Shown: piece after piece, positions 14,899-23,938 of the stretch
How positions within the stretch are numbered: the stretch's first letter is position 1
Layout: the number at the start of each line of letters is the position of its first letter
DNA from: a virus
Virus record (IMG/VR): IMGVR_UViG_3300042922_000600
Coordinates: 1-64,000 of that record
Length of the DNA stretch: 64,000 nt
Strand: one strand, 5' to 3'
Position numbers and translations under genes: made by a program
Notes under the pieces: model-generated
What the model saw: only the letters and a program-made list of their open reading frames with translations
Databases searched by the model: none
Told to the model about the DNA's origin: nothing

Positions 14899-14929
14899 GC
14901 CCATGGGATATTGTATTCCATGGGCTTTT
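14899..14929 (+). terminator. Rho-independent terminator before terL
   Basis: A perfect GC-rich hairpin (GCCCATGGGA, 14899-14908, with TCCATGGGC ending at 14925) is followed by TTTT. It ends the DUF932-CYTH unit. Confidence 0.8.
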
Positions 14930-14939
14930 GTATTATAAT
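14911..14939 (+). promoter_or_regulatory. Possible promoter of terL (TTGTAT-17-TATAAT)
   Basis: TATAAT at 14934-14939 lies 17 bp after TTGTAT (14911-14916). The -35 box overlaps the terminator hairpin, so the assignment is tentative. Confidence 0.4.
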
Positions 14940-14980
14940 AATGTTGCGTAGAAAAGAATTTAAAAACAGGGGGTGAATTA

Positions 14981-16600
14981 ATGTCACAAGCACTGGATAC
15001 AATAAGTAATGACGACCTGCTTGATGTGGAGCGGGAAAAATGTAAAACGGACTTATACTACCTGTGCAGGTACGTTTTAGGCTATAAGGATATGAGGCCC
15101 AGGCCACACAAAGTAGTGGACAAATTTATCAATAGACCGGACAGAAAGCGATATTTGCACATAGAATTGGCACGTTCTACGTTCAAGAGCACAGAGGTTA
15201 CCATAGGCTACTCCATACAAAGAATGATAAGAAACCCAGAAGTTCGTATCCTAATAGATAATGAAACTTACGGAAATGCTAAGTCATATCTAACTTCAAT
15301 TCGTATGCAATTGAAAAACAACCGAAAACTGTTGGAGCTATTTCCTCATTTAAAGTTAAGAGATGATATCACAGGCGGGGACACTGACAGTTCCTTAATA
15401 ATAGTGGGCAATCCTACTTTCTCTGACACACCATCTGGAGAGGATGCAACGCTAATGAATAAGGAGCCAAATGTTTCATGTGCCGGAGTAGACAGAACTA
15501 GAACGGGTCAGCACTATGATGTAATAATAATGGACGACCTTGTTTCCGAGAGGAATGTTACTACACCGGAGCAACTTGAAAAAGTAAAGCAACACTTTAA
15601 ATTGTCTTTCTCACTGCTTGACCCACCGGCATCACATATCTACCGTGAGTTAATAGTTATAGGAACACGTTTCCATTATAACGACTTGTATAGCATGTTG
15701 TTAGGGGACGAGTATAAGGATTTATTCGACGCTATTATTATGCCGGCAGTTATGGCGGATGGAACACTAAGTTTCCCAGAGCGATTAACACCAGAGTTCC
15801 TTGAGGAACAAAGAAGAATCCAAGGTAACTATATATTCAACTGCCAGTACATGCTAAATCCACTGGATGAGGCTAAGGCTGACTTTAAAAATGGATGGAT
15901 TAGGCACTGGAGGGGCGACGTTTTTCATTTGGGTGAATTGGGGAGTGGCATGACACACTACCTAATCATAAGGGAAATCTACATACCGGGCGAGGGCTGG
16001 AAGCTTTTGGATAAGCCACGAAGGGAAAAGGTTACAATAATAATGACGTATGACCCTGCGTCAAAAAAGAAGAAGAAAAATGACCACAATGCCATATGGG
16101 TTACAGCAATAACACGCAACAATCATTGGTTTGTTTTAGACATAGTTTATGATAAGATGAACCCGAAGGAAAGAGTTGACATCATATTTGAATTGAGGAA
16201 TAAATGGAAAATAGATGTTTATGCAATTGAGGAAGTTGGATTCCAAGAGACCATTAAATTCTACGCACAGGAAAAAATGGGTATAGAAAATGACTTTTTC
16301 ACAATAAGGGCTTTAGCACCAAGGGCAAGGTCAAAAGAGGATAGAATACGTGGGCTTGTACCAAGATTCGAGAATGCATGTGTGTATCTACCACCAGCAC
16401 TCATCAAAAAGAATTGGGAGAATAAAACAATTGATGTGGTAAAAGAGTTCTTGGACCAGTATATATTCTTTCCACTGGCTAAGACAGGAGACGACTTACT
16501 TGACTCACTGTGCTACCTATTAGACATAGTTAAGCCAGTTTCAAGAAAAGAGGGATTGCAAGGGAGAAGACAGACTGGGAAGTCTGCCATTGTGCCATAA
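14981..16600 (+). CDS. terL: Terminase large subunit (539 aa)
   Basis: Packaging motor ATPase and nuclease that cuts concatemers and drives DNA into the prohead through the portal. Walker A-like ARSTFKST is at about 64-71, Walker B IIMDDLVSE at 182-190, the coupling motif GTRFH at 228-232, and the RNase H-like nuclease acids at D358, E417/E418 and D504-D508. The length is typical. ATG at 14981 follows GGGGGTG. No small terminase gene was recognised next to it. Confidence 0.95.
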   Translation: MSQALDTISNDDLLDVEREKCKTDLYYLCRYVLGYKDMRPRPHKVVDKFINRPDRKRYLHIELARSTFKSTEVTIGYSIQRMIRNPEVRILIDNETYGNAKSYLTSIRMQLKNNRKLLELFPHLKLRDDITGGDTDSSLIIVGNPTFSDTPSGEDATLMNKEPNVSCAGVDRTRTGQHYDVIIMDDLVSERNVTTPEQLEKVKQHFKLSFSLLDPPASHIYRELIVIGTRFHYNDLYSMLLGDEYKDLFDAIIMPAVMADGTLSFPERLTPEFLEEQRRIQGNYIFNCQYMLNPLDEAKADFKNGWIRHWRGDVFHLGELGSGMTHYLIIREIYIPGEGWKLLDKPRREKVTIIMTYDPASKKKKKNDHNAIWVTAITRNNHWFVLDIVYDKMNPKERVDIIFELRNKWKIDVYAIEEVGFQETIKFYAQEKMGIENDFFTIRALAPRARSKEDRIRGLVPRFENACVYLPPALIKKNWENKTIDVVKEFLDQYIFFPLAKTGDDLLDSLCYLLDIVKPVSRKEGLQGRRQTGKSAIVP

Positions 16601-16605
16601 TAATG

Positions 16606-16634
16606 AATACTACCCAAAAAATGGGTAGTATTTT
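16606..16634 (+). terminator. Terminator after terL
   Basis: Arms 16606-16616 and 16622-16632 form an 11-bp perfect stem with an A5 loop, followed by TT and AT-rich DNA. It separates terL from the next unit. Confidence 0.75.
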
Positions 16635-16640
16635 ACTATT

Positions 16641-16700
16641 AAGGGGTGCAATAAAACCGCAAAATGTCAGAATTAAGGCACACTATTACGAGCCCTTACT
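16641..16700 (+). ncRNA. AGAATTAAGG intergenic RNA element, copy A
   Basis: The core AGAATTAAGG is at 16669-16678. AAGGG (16641-16645) can pair with CCCTT (16693-16697), and GTGC (16646-16649) with GCAC (16678-16681), enclosing the core. It lies in the leader of the gene at 16726. Confidence 0.5.
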
Positions 16701-16725
16701 GCGTTTTGTACGACGGAGGTAGTAT

Positions 16726-17025
16726 ATGAGCGGAACCATATATATTAGCGGTAGTTTTATGATATTTAGAAGTGGTAAGGGTTTTGTAGTGTACAATAGA
16801 GCGAAGGATTTTAAAGGTGGTCATACACATCTAAACAATTTTAATGCGGGAAAGAAGGCTATAAAGTTGGTGCAGAGAAAGATTATTCCTACCAGAAGTA
16901 GTAACTACTTTCTTGAGAGTTTAGCCAGACTGAGTAACGACATTGAGTACTCTTCAAAGCTAAGGCAGATAATTATAAACAGGAATCCTAACTCCAAAAC
17001 TGGAGCTACTGAGGAAAATAAATAG
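16726..17025 (+). CDS. Hypothetical protein between terminase and portal (99 aa)
   Basis: ATG at 16726 follows CGGAGGT. The N-terminal beta hairpins (GTIYISGSFMIF) and basic helical C-terminal half suggest a small nucleic-acid-binding protein, but no family is recognised. It lies between terL and the portal gene. Confidence 0.7.
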   Translation: MSGTIYISGSFMIFRSGKGFVVYNRAKDFKGGHTHLNNFNAGKKAIKLVQRKIIPTRSSNYFLESLARLSNDIEYSSKLRQIIINRNPNSKTGATEENK

Positions 17026-17060
17026 ATTAAAAAGTTTTGAATAAATTTTTCCAAAATATG

Positions 17061-17089
17061 TTGCATAATGGAAATTTTTATATTATAAT
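17061..17089 (+). promoter_or_regulatory. Late promoter (TTGCAT-17-TATAAT) before portal
   Basis: TTGCAT at 17061-17066 and TATAAT at 17084-17089, with AT-rich DNA between. The same boxes and spacing occur at 30969, before the fibre genes. Confidence 0.7.
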
Positions 17090-17155
17090 ATGTTTGTAAG
17101 ATATATAGTCAGAAGTTACATTAAATGACTTTAACAAACCAAATGGGGTGAGATT

Positions 17156-18781
17156 TTGAGTGGCATACAAAATGCAACAAGAAGCTTGATAAAAGCGTCA
17201 GTAATAGAAAATAAGTTATTGCCTGCAAATGCTCAAGTATCAGAGCCAGAAGATACATTTGACTACGGTGGAGGTGCATATACACCACCATATGATTTAT
17301 ATGCACTACTTAAATTCCCAGAGTACAGTAATATACTTGGGGAATGCATTGATGCGTATAAAAACAACATAACTGGATTTGGTTGGGAGATTGTGCCCGT
17401 AATAGATACAAATAGTACAAGCTATGACAAGAATCTGGAAGCGGTTGCTATACAGCAAAAAGAGGAAGCTGAATTACTTTTTCATTATGCCAACTATAAA
17501 GAAAGTTTTACGCAATTAACTAAAAAGATAGTTGACAATAGAGAAAGGAACGGTAATGCGTACCTGGAAGTAATTGAGAACGTGAATGGTGTTCCATGTG
17601 GGTTTGAGTTTGTAAACAATAGTAGTAAGGTTAGAATCCTTAAGCCAATCGATGCTGTGGACATATCAATGGAAGTCAAATATGGTGAAGGGCGTAAAAA
17701 GACCAAGAACATGACAATACCAGTCAGATTTCACCGTTATGCAATGAATGATGGGGGCAAGAGAATATTCTTCAAGGAGTATGGAGACCCACGTCCTATG
17801 AATAAGTATACGGGTGAGTATGGTAAAGACATTACTGAGGAACAGAAAGCAAGCTGTTTAATACATTTTAAGATAGAGTCAATTTATAATCACTATGGAG
17901 TACCTAGGTACATTGGAAAAGTTCCTAGTATTGTGGGCAGTAGAAAGTCCGAGGAGTTGAACATTTCCTTTTTTGACAATGGGAGAATTGTTCCAGCGGC
18001 TATATTGATAGAAAATGGTCAATTGACGCAGGAAGCACACGACGCCATTTCAGAACTGCATGGCAATGCAAAAGCATTTAGATTCCTATTGCTGGAAGCT
18101 GAATCTTTTCAGGAAGATGATTCAATTGTTGAGTCCGAAAATAAGAAACAGAGTAACGTTAAGATAGACGTAAAGCCATTGACAGAGCTCATACAGCAAG
18201 ACGGATTATTCCAGGACTATGACAAGAACAATAGAAATAAGATACGCTCCAGTTACAGGATACCACCAATCTACACAGGTGAATCCCAGGATTACAGTAA
18301 ATCTACTGCACAGACAGCCAGAGCAGTTGCAGAGGCACTTGTATTTGAGCCAGAGCGCCAAGAACTGTCCGAGCCATTTAATAGAATACTGAGAGACTTA
18401 GGGTACGACTTAGTTGAATTTAGATTCAAGTCCCCTAAATTGACTGACAAGTACGAACTAAGTAAGGCACTTGCACCATACGTAACCAGTGGAGTTGCTA
18501 CACCAAACACATTGGTTGAGGCTTTAAGTGACTTGTTGGGCAGGAAGATGAATGTAATCGAAGAGGAGTGGGGAGACTTACCATTATCCATGACAATTAA
18601 GAAAATGGAAATAGAGTCAATTGCGAACCGTATAGGTAGTGCAATTGTGGATGAGCCAGAGGAAGAGATAGAAGAGGGCGAAGTACAGAAGTCAAACAAC
18701 TTTAGCAAGCAAGAGGTAACTACAATCCTAAAAGAAGTTCTTTGCGAGATAAAGAAGGTGGCGGAGTATGAAGAAGACTAA
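17156..18781 (+). CDS. Portal protein (541 aa)
   Basis: Forms the dodecameric ring at the capsid vertex through which DNA passes and to which TerL docks. It resembles the PBSX/XkdE portal family in length and in the N-terminal segment with YDLYALLKFPEYSN. The central RERNGNAYLEV and later FFDNGRIVPAA are portal-like, and the C-terminal 40 residues are highly acidic. It starts at TTG 17156 after GGGGTGAG. The end overlaps the next gene by 14 nt. Confidence 0.88.
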   Translation: MSGIQNATRSLIKASVIENKLLPANAQVSEPEDTFDYGGGAYTPPYDLYALLKFPEYSNILGECIDAYKNNITGFGWEIVPVIDTNSTSYDKNLEAVAIQQKEEAELLFHYANYKESFTQLTKKIVDNRERNGNAYLEVIENVNGVPCGFEFVNNSSKVRILKPIDAVDISMEVKYGEGRKKTKNMTIPVRFHRYAMNDGGKRIFFKEYGDPRPMNKYTGEYGKDITEEQKASCLIHFKIESIYNHYGVPRYIGKVPSIVGSRKSEELNISFFDNGRIVPAAILIENGQLTQEAHDAISELHGNAKAFRFLLLEAESFQEDDSIVESENKKQSNVKIDVKPLTELIQQDGLFQDYDKNNRNKIRSSYRIPPIYTGESQDYSKSTAQTARAVAEALVFEPERQELSEPFNRILRDLGYDLVEFRFKSPKLTDKYELSKALAPYVTSGVATPNTLVEALSDLLGRKMNVIEEEWGDLPLSMTIKKMEIESIANRIGSAIVDEPEEEIEEGEVQKSNNFSKQEVTTILKEVLCEIKKVAEYEED

Positions 18782-19643
18782 GCTACTAAAAATGGCATCC
18801 ATTATAGAAACGGCGTTACTAAAAATGGAAACCACCGAGGAATGGATAAAGGGCATTGTAACCAACCCAGTATGGGCGGGCTTTGCTGTGAATGAGATAG
18901 ATGCTTTTATTGACATCATAAACACTCAATTGGGTAACCAAATGCAAGCGTACTCGGATAGGGTAAACAAGTATGTTCCTGTAGTTAAGGAGCTGGAAAT
19001 AGAAGTCACAAGCTATGAGGGGTTTGTCAGGGAATACATAACAAACGACTCCAACACATGGCAGGATGAACTACAGGGTCTATACTATAGTACAATGTTT
19101 CGACTTATGTCGGACACTGCGGAACTACTTATAAAAGAGATTGGGTTTGACATAGACCTAAACAAGTTTGATATACATATAAGTAATTTCTTGGAGACAA
19201 AGTCCATTAAGTGGGCACAGCAGGTAAATCAAACTACAGAAAAGGCAGTTAGGGAATTTTTAGTTAAGGGATATGAGGAAGGAAGGCATTTCACTGAAAT
19301 AGCACAAGAAATTAAGGATTTGCCAGCATTCAGTATAAACCGGGCCATAACAGTGGCGAGAACAGAAATACTTGGCGCCACAAACCATGTAGATTTTTAC
19401 TACAATGTGAACACTGGAATATATTATGCTAAGAAGTGGAGAACTTCCTTGGACGAGAGTGTAAGAAAGACTCACCAATTAGCAGAGGGTCAAGTGGTAT
19501 TAATAAATGAGGCATTTAACGTAGGTGGTTTTCAACTAATGTATCCGGGTGACACAGAGCATGGTGCACCAGCGGAAGAAATAATAAACTGCCGATGTGG
19601 ACTTGAGTACTTGACACAAGAGGAATATAATTCATTGGAGTAG
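18768..19643 (+). CDS. Minor head/morphogenesis protein, SPP1 gp7/Mu gpF-like (291 aa)
   Basis: The C-terminal half has the family pattern: INRAITVARTEI near residue 197, KKWRTSLDESVRKTH, and INCRCGL near the end. Members sit at the portal or inside the capsid and help DNA exit or head assembly. The N-terminal half is helical. ATG at 18768 overlaps the portal gene. Confidence 0.85.
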   Translation: MKKTKLLKMASIIETALLKMETTEEWIKGIVTNPVWAGFAVNEIDAFIDIINTQLGNQMQAYSDRVNKYVPVVKELEIEVTSYEGFVREYITNDSNTWQDELQGLYYSTMFRLMSDTAELLIKEIGFDIDLNKFDIHISNFLETKSIKWAQQVNQTTEKAVREFLVKGYEEGRHFTEIAQEIKDLPAFSINRAITVARTEILGATNHVDFYYNVNTGIYYAKKWRTSLDESVRKTHQLAEGQVVLINEAFNVGGFQLMYPGDTEHGAPAEEIINCRCGLEYLTQEEYNSLE

Positions 19644-19655
19644 GAGGTGAAACTA

Positions 19656-20063
19656 ATGGGAAAATTTAACAATACGGTAACAAGACTTGTAAAGAATGAC
19701 AGCAAGAGAATTATAAAGTGTCCAGTATATGTTCCACTGGAGGAAGATACACAGGGTGACTTTATGACATCCGAAGAAATAGAGAAAATGGCATATGGGT
19801 TTATGAAAAAGATGAACTTGCACAATGTGGATAAGCAACATGACTTTGACCCGGACGAGGGCTATGTATGTGAAAGCTACTTAGCACAGAAGGATGACCC
19901 GGATGGATTTGTGGAAGGTAGTTGGATTGTTGCCATAAAGGTAGAAAAAGAGGAAACTTGGGAACAGGTTGAAAATGAAGAAATAACGGGACTTAGTCTT
20001 GCTGGTTTTGCTCGTTCAGTAGAAGAGCATGAAATAATTCCAGATGTGGGAGGTGAGGATTAA
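19656..20063 (+). CDS. XkdF-like prohead protease domain (135 aa)
   Basis: Resembles the N-terminal part of PBSX XkdF: AYGFMKKMN, VDKQHDF, CESYLAQKD and GSWIVAIKV. XkdF-type proteins are considered putative prohead serine proteases. In PBSX this domain is fused to downstream sequence, whereas here it ends and a separate gene begins. ATG at 19656 follows AGGAGGTG. Confidence 0.75.
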   Translation: MGKFNNTVTRLVKNDSKRIIKCPVYVPLEEDTQGDFMTSEEIEKMAYGFMKKMNLHNVDKQHDFDPDEGYVCESYLAQKDDPDGFVEGSWIVAIKVEKEETWEQVENEEITGLSLAGFARSVEEHEIIPDVGGED

Positions 20064-21037
20064 TGCCAAGAGAACTTAAGGATGTTGAAGTTCAATATAT
20101 TAGCCTTGTAAATAAGGGAGCTAATAAACAGAAGTTAATGCTCTATAAGAGTGCTGACTACCAACCGGAGGATGCGAAGGTAGAGGAGCCAGTACAAAAG
20201 AGCAACGCAACACTATTGGAAAAGGTTATGAGTGCTGTTAAGGGAGTGCTTATTAAGGAAGATGATAAACCTTCCTTTAGAGTGTCCATGGAAAGGCAGA
20301 AGGCATGGGATAGCTTGTGGGACTCTTATAATGTAATGCGAGATGTAATGTATGACATACTTTGGTGGTCAAATTCAGATACACCCAAGGCTGACATAGA
20401 AAAAGAGTTGGATGAGTTCAAAAAGTACATTCTAGAAACTTTAGGTACAGTGGGTATCGAGAAGAGTGCAGAACTTGCTAAGGCGGACAAAGAAAAGGCA
20501 ATTAAAGTCCAGAAGACAGAAAGCCCCGTTAACGCTAAACTTCTAAAAGAGCTTGAGCAGGGGATAAGTAAACTTAACAATGTATTTTCAGAAATTAAAT
20601 CTGGAGATGTAATAAAGGAGGAGGACGAGATGAAAGCAGAAGATATTCAAAAAGCAATGGAACAAGTGTTAGCACCATTTGCACAGAGCATTGAATCACT
20701 AAAGTCAGATGTGTCTAAAGTGAGTGAAAAAGTAGGTGCATTGGAAAAAGGAACAGAGGATGCTGTACAGAAGGCAGAAGATGCTACTAAAACAGCGGGC
20801 GAGGTTACGGATAAAGTTGAAAAAACTGCAGAAGAAATAATTAAATCTGCACTTGAGCCAATTTCAACTACACTGGGCGAAATTTCAGAGGCGGTTAAGG
20901 GCGTTTCAGGTAGAGTTGAAAAATTGGAAAGTGTTAGAAAGTCTTCAAGTGTTAGTGGAGATGAACCAGCAGGTGGAAAAGAAGTTACAAAGTCTGCAGG
21001 AGTGTTTGACAATGCATTTGGATTCAGAGGCAAATAA
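20063..21037 (+). CDS. Scaffold-like protein (324 aa)
   Basis: The N-terminus contains ISLVNKGANKQKLMLYK, a segment typical of XkdF proteins. It is followed by a long region rich in Glu, Lys and Ala with predicted coiled coils (about 200-300, with repeated VEK and TA words). This fits a scaffold that guides capsid assembly and is cleaved by the protease encoded just upstream. ATG at 20063 overlaps the protease stop by one base. Confidence 0.7.
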   Translation: MPRELKDVEVQYISLVNKGANKQKLMLYKSADYQPEDAKVEEPVQKSNATLLEKVMSAVKGVLIKEDDKPSFRVSMERQKAWDSLWDSYNVMRDVMYDILWWSNSDTPKADIEKELDEFKKYILETLGTVGIEKSAELAKADKEKAIKVQKTESPVNAKLLKELEQGISKLNNVFSEIKSGDVIKEEDEMKAEDIQKAMEQVLAPFAQSIESLKSDVSKVSEKVGALEKGTEDAVQKAEDATKTAGEVTDKVEKTAEEIIKSALEPISTTLGEISEAVKGVSGRVEKLESVRKSSSVSGDEPAGGKEVTKSAGVFDNAFGFRGK

Positions 21038-21071
21038 AAAAAAATCATAGTATAGAATGGAGGATTTTATA

Positions 21072-22046
21072 ATGACAAATAACGAAATTATTCAAAAAGC
21101 GGACTTAGTATTATCAGATCTCAAAAGCAACGGCGGTTACTTAGACGCACAGCAAGGGGAAAAATTCATTAGAATGGTGCAAGATGCCCCAACAATTATG
21201 AAGGACTGTCGTGTTGTTACATTTCCTGGGGACTCAATGAAAATTGAGAAGATTGGATTTGCTGACAGAATATTAAGAAAAGGTGTAGAGAATACTGCTT
21301 TGGATGCAAGCAAGAGAGCTAAGCCAACATCTGGAATGGTTCAATTGACAACAAAAGAAGTAATTGCGGAAGTTAGACTTTCTTATGACACTATTGAAGC
21401 CAACCTTGAGAAAGAAGGATTCAAGGACACTATTATGGCAATGATAGCAGAAAGAGCCGCTGTAGACTTGGAAGAGCTCATAATTAATGGTGACACAGCA
21501 CACGCAACTGATGACTATTTAGCACTTCTTAACGGCGTAATTAAGCAGGTTAAGGCTGGAAACTCATTGGACTGGAAAGCACAGCCAATTAGTGATTCTT
21601 TATGGGCAGAGACTTATTTAAAGGTTCCTGAGAAGTTCATAAGAGTTCCTGAGCAGTATAAATTCTATACTGACAGAACCACAGAGCTTAGATGGAGACA
21701 ATTAATTGCTCAAAGAAACACAGCAGTTGGTGATAGATACTTACTTGAGAACACTAACACTTCTGCTCTTGGTGTGCCAATACAGAGAGTATCATTAATG
21801 CCAAGCAACTTGTCTTACGACCCAGATGGTGAAGGTGCAGAAGCGGCAATCACTGGTCTTGGACAATCAATTTTGATACACCCTAAAAATATCATTACTG
21901 GTATTTCTAGAAAGATTCAGGTTGAGACTGACAAGGATATTACTGCAAGACAGTATATCATTGTGTTAACAATGAAGTTGGATGTAGCAATTGAGGAAAT
22001 TCAGGCTTCAGGTTATGTTTATAACATAAAGCCAGCATTAGCATAA
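21072..22046 (+). CDS. Major capsid protein, HK97-like (324 aa)
   Basis: It follows the protease and scaffold genes and has the length and segment pattern of HK97-fold capsids of the PBSX group: LRKGVENTALD, EVRLSYDTIEANLE, AERAAVDLEELIINGD, then RWRQLIAQRNTAVGDRYLL. ATG at 21072 follows TGGAGG. A terminator-like hairpin lies after the gene, which fits a highly expressed product. Confidence 0.88.
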   Translation: MTNNEIIQKADLVLSDLKSNGGYLDAQQGEKFIRMVQDAPTIMKDCRVVTFPGDSMKIEKIGFADRILRKGVENTALDASKRAKPTSGMVQLTTKEVIAEVRLSYDTIEANLEKEGFKDTIMAMIAERAAVDLEELIINGDTAHATDDYLALLNGVIKQVKAGNSLDWKAQPISDSLWAETYLKVPEKFIRVPEQYKFYTDRTTELRWRQLIAQRNTAVGDRYLLENTNTSALGVPIQRVSLMPSNLSYDPDGEGAEAAITGLGQSILIHPKNIITGISRKIQVETDKDITARQYIIVLTMKLDVAIEEIQASGYVYNIKPALA

Positions 22047-22063
22047 GAATAAAATTGGAGACT

Positions 22064-22091
22064 GTTTAGGAGGGAAATCCTCCTAAACTTT
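22064..22091 (+). terminator. Terminator after major capsid gene
   Basis: GTTTAGGAGG (22064-22073) pairs perfectly with CCTCCTAAAC (22079-22088) around a 5-base loop and is followed by TTT. It may reduce transcription past the capsid gene. Confidence 0.7.
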
Positions 22092-22119
22092 ACTCACATT
22101 TGGAAGGAGTTGTTTAGTA

Positions 22120-22611
22120 ATGCCAAAGATAATAAAATGGACAGGTTCATTAACCCACGAAATTGCTGGTGTAGTGAAGCTGGTAAAAAATGAAGAAGTG
22201 ACACTGAGTGATGACATAGTAAAACAATTACCGAAGGACGGGTACACTGTACTCCGTATTATAAAAGCTACGGAGCCCGAGGAAAAGGGCGACATGGGTA
22301 GAATTGAAGGGCAAGGAGCACCTCAAAACACAGCTATTGTGGAAGTAAAAAAGGAAGAGACTACTGCACCCGAAGATAACTTACCCGAAGATAAATTACC
22401 CGAAGATGAAGACCCAGAAAATAAGTTGCCGGAAGAGACAGACACGGATGTGGAACTAACAGAAAAACAGGAAGCTTATTATAAGGAAACTACATTACAG
22501 CAAATGATGAAACAGGCTGGCGAGAATGGTATTGATATTCCAGATTTTCTTAAAAAGAAGTCAGATGTATTTCAATTCCTTATAGACAACGGTTTTACTG
22601 TAGGTGAGTAA
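22120..22611 (+). CDS. Head-associated hypothetical protein with acidic repeat linker (163 aa)
   Basis: ATG at 22120 follows AAGGAG. The N-terminal 55 residues look like a small beta domain. A linker of about residues 85-108 repeats LPED or LPEE units, and a C-terminal helical region follows. Its place after the capsid gene suggests a head decoration or head-tail role, but no family is recognised. Confidence 0.65.
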   Translation: MPKIIKWTGSLTHEIAGVVKLVKNEEVTLSDDIVKQLPKDGYTVLRIIKATEPEEKGDMGRIEGQGAPQNTAIVEVKKEETTAPEDNLPEDKLPEDEDPENKLPEETDTDVELTEKQEAYYKETTLQQMMKQAGENGIDIPDFLKKKSDVFQFLIDNGFTVGE

Positions 22612-22612
22612 A

Positions 22613-22780
22613 ATGGCCCAGTCCAGGATGATGCTTACCAAGTTTGTAAGCTACCACGAATATCAAGAGATTGAGGAAATGGCGATTACTGCTAAAATAG
22701 TACTGCCTGTAGAAAAATTCCCTACCAAGCAGGAACTTGTCAAGTACCTACTGGACAATGGGTTTAAATTAGGAGGTTGA
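22613..22780 (+). CDS. Small hypothetical protein (55 aa)
   Basis: ATG at 22613 follows TAGGTGAG and lies 1 nt after the previous stop. The C-terminal KYLLDNGF resembles the end of the previous protein (FLIDNGF), so the two may share a small motif. Function unknown. Confidence 0.6.
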   Translation: MAQSRMMLTKFVSYHEYQEIEEMAITAKIVLPVEKFPTKQELVKYLLDNGFKLGG

Positions 22781-22784
22781 GGAT

Positions 22785-23135
22785 ATGGCATATTTAACAT
22801 TGACAGAAGCACGTTCTTTGACAAAGTTACCAAAGCCCAAAGTTCCAGACGATAAATTAGAGTTGTTATTGGAGGCCTCAACCATTATTATTGATGAGTA
22901 TGTGTTGAAGCCTTATGAAACGACAAATGCACTGATTAAACTTGTCTCGACGGAACTCATACTTTATTTGAGTAAGGATAAAACTTACCAAAGTGAACAA
23001 ATTGACGACTATTCCTACAAGTTGAACGAGAAAGCACTAGCCACAATTCTAGCCAAGTTAGACAAGGACAGAATTAAAAATGGCGGGGCACCCATAAACT
23101 ATGGCATTTCAAAAGTAAGAGGTGGGTATCTATGA
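22785..23135 (+). CDS. Head-tail connector, HK97 gp6-like (116 aa)
   Basis: Helical protein of the size and position of gp6-type adaptors that form the ring below the portal. The pattern LTEARSL, KLELLLEASTIIIDEYV and a middle helix fits. ATG at 22785 follows TAGGAGG. Overlaps the next gene (ATGA). Confidence 0.7.
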   Translation: MAYLTLTEARSLTKLPKPKVPDDKLELLLEASTIIIDEYVLKPYETTNALIKLVSTELILYLSKDKTYQSEQIDDYSYKLNEKALATILAKLDKDRIKNGGAPINYGISKVRGGYL

Positions 23136-23413
23136 TTCATGAATTGTTTAATACAAGCATAACCATTATACCCACCACTCATACTGTAAGTAACCGTTCC
23201 GCTGTGTATAAACAATCACAGGAAGGTTCCATAAGGGGCATTCCAGCTCTTATAACAAGTGATGACGTAGGCTATATAACTATAGATGATGAAATTGCAA
23301 TTAAACGAGGTGACGTCATAACAAATGAGGCTACTGGTGCTCAGTTCACAGTTCAAGAAGTTTTTACCATGGGAGACGTGTATAAGCTTAAGCTGGAAGA
23401 TAAGAATGTATAG
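23132..23413 (+). CDS. Head closure/stopper protein candidate (93 aa)
   Basis: Small beta-rich protein immediately after the gp6-like connector, where the head-tail joining protein of siphoviruses lies (SPP1 gp16-like position). Assignment rests mostly on position and size. Confidence 0.6.
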   Translation: MIHELFNTSITIIPTTHTVSNRSAVYKQSQEGSIRGIPALITSDDVGYITIDDEIAIKRGDVITNEATGAQFTVQEVFTMGDVYKLKLEDKNV

Positions 23414-23425
23414 GGGTTGGTACAA

Positions 23426-23938
23426 GTGGCGGATAGCTTTAGAATAATAATAGAGAATGAGCAGGCTGTAAAGTACTTAACTGGCAAAGAGGAAGGCACC
23501 AGGCGTCGTGTCACACAGATAATGAATCTTGTTACAAGGGACATAAAAGAGGATGCAAGGGAAATAATAAGAAGTACTGAGCATATTTGGCAGGGGCGTT
23601 TAATTAATAGTATACTCAATAGAGTAAGTACTTCGGGCGACCACATTGTGGGTGAAGTGTTTTCAGGTGTGGATTATGCAATTTATGTGCATGAGGGGAC
23701 ACGTAGGCACTATGTTCCATTCGTGGACAGGAATGGTATGGATAGGCTGGACCTAATATGGTGGGCAAGGTCACACGGATTGATAACAATGAAGGGTAAG
23801 CAGTTCATTAGCACTATAACCGGACAGCCAATTAGAGGTATAACAGTGGGCATTGAGGCTACTAAGTTCCTCGAGCAACCGTACCAAAAACACTTAAACA
23901 ACTTCGTAACACAAATTCAGAGAGCAGGTGCTGAGTAA
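23426..23938 (+). CDS. HK97 gp10-like neck/tail protein (170 aa)
   Basis: The pattern with GRLINSILNRV, VGEVFSGVDYAIYVHEGTRRH and a C-terminal FLEQPYQKHL matches the gp10-like family. These act in head-tail joining or tail completion. It starts at GTG 23426 after TAGGGG, with TTG 23417 as alternative. Confidence 0.8.
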   Translation: MADSFRIIIENEQAVKYLTGKEEGTRRRVTQIMNLVTRDIKEDAREIIRSTEHIWQGRLINSILNRVSTSGDHIVGEVFSGVDYAIYVHEGTRRHYVPFVDRNGMDRLDLIWWARSHGLITMKGKQFISTITGQPIRGITVGIEATKFLEQPYQKHLNNFVTQIQRAGAE

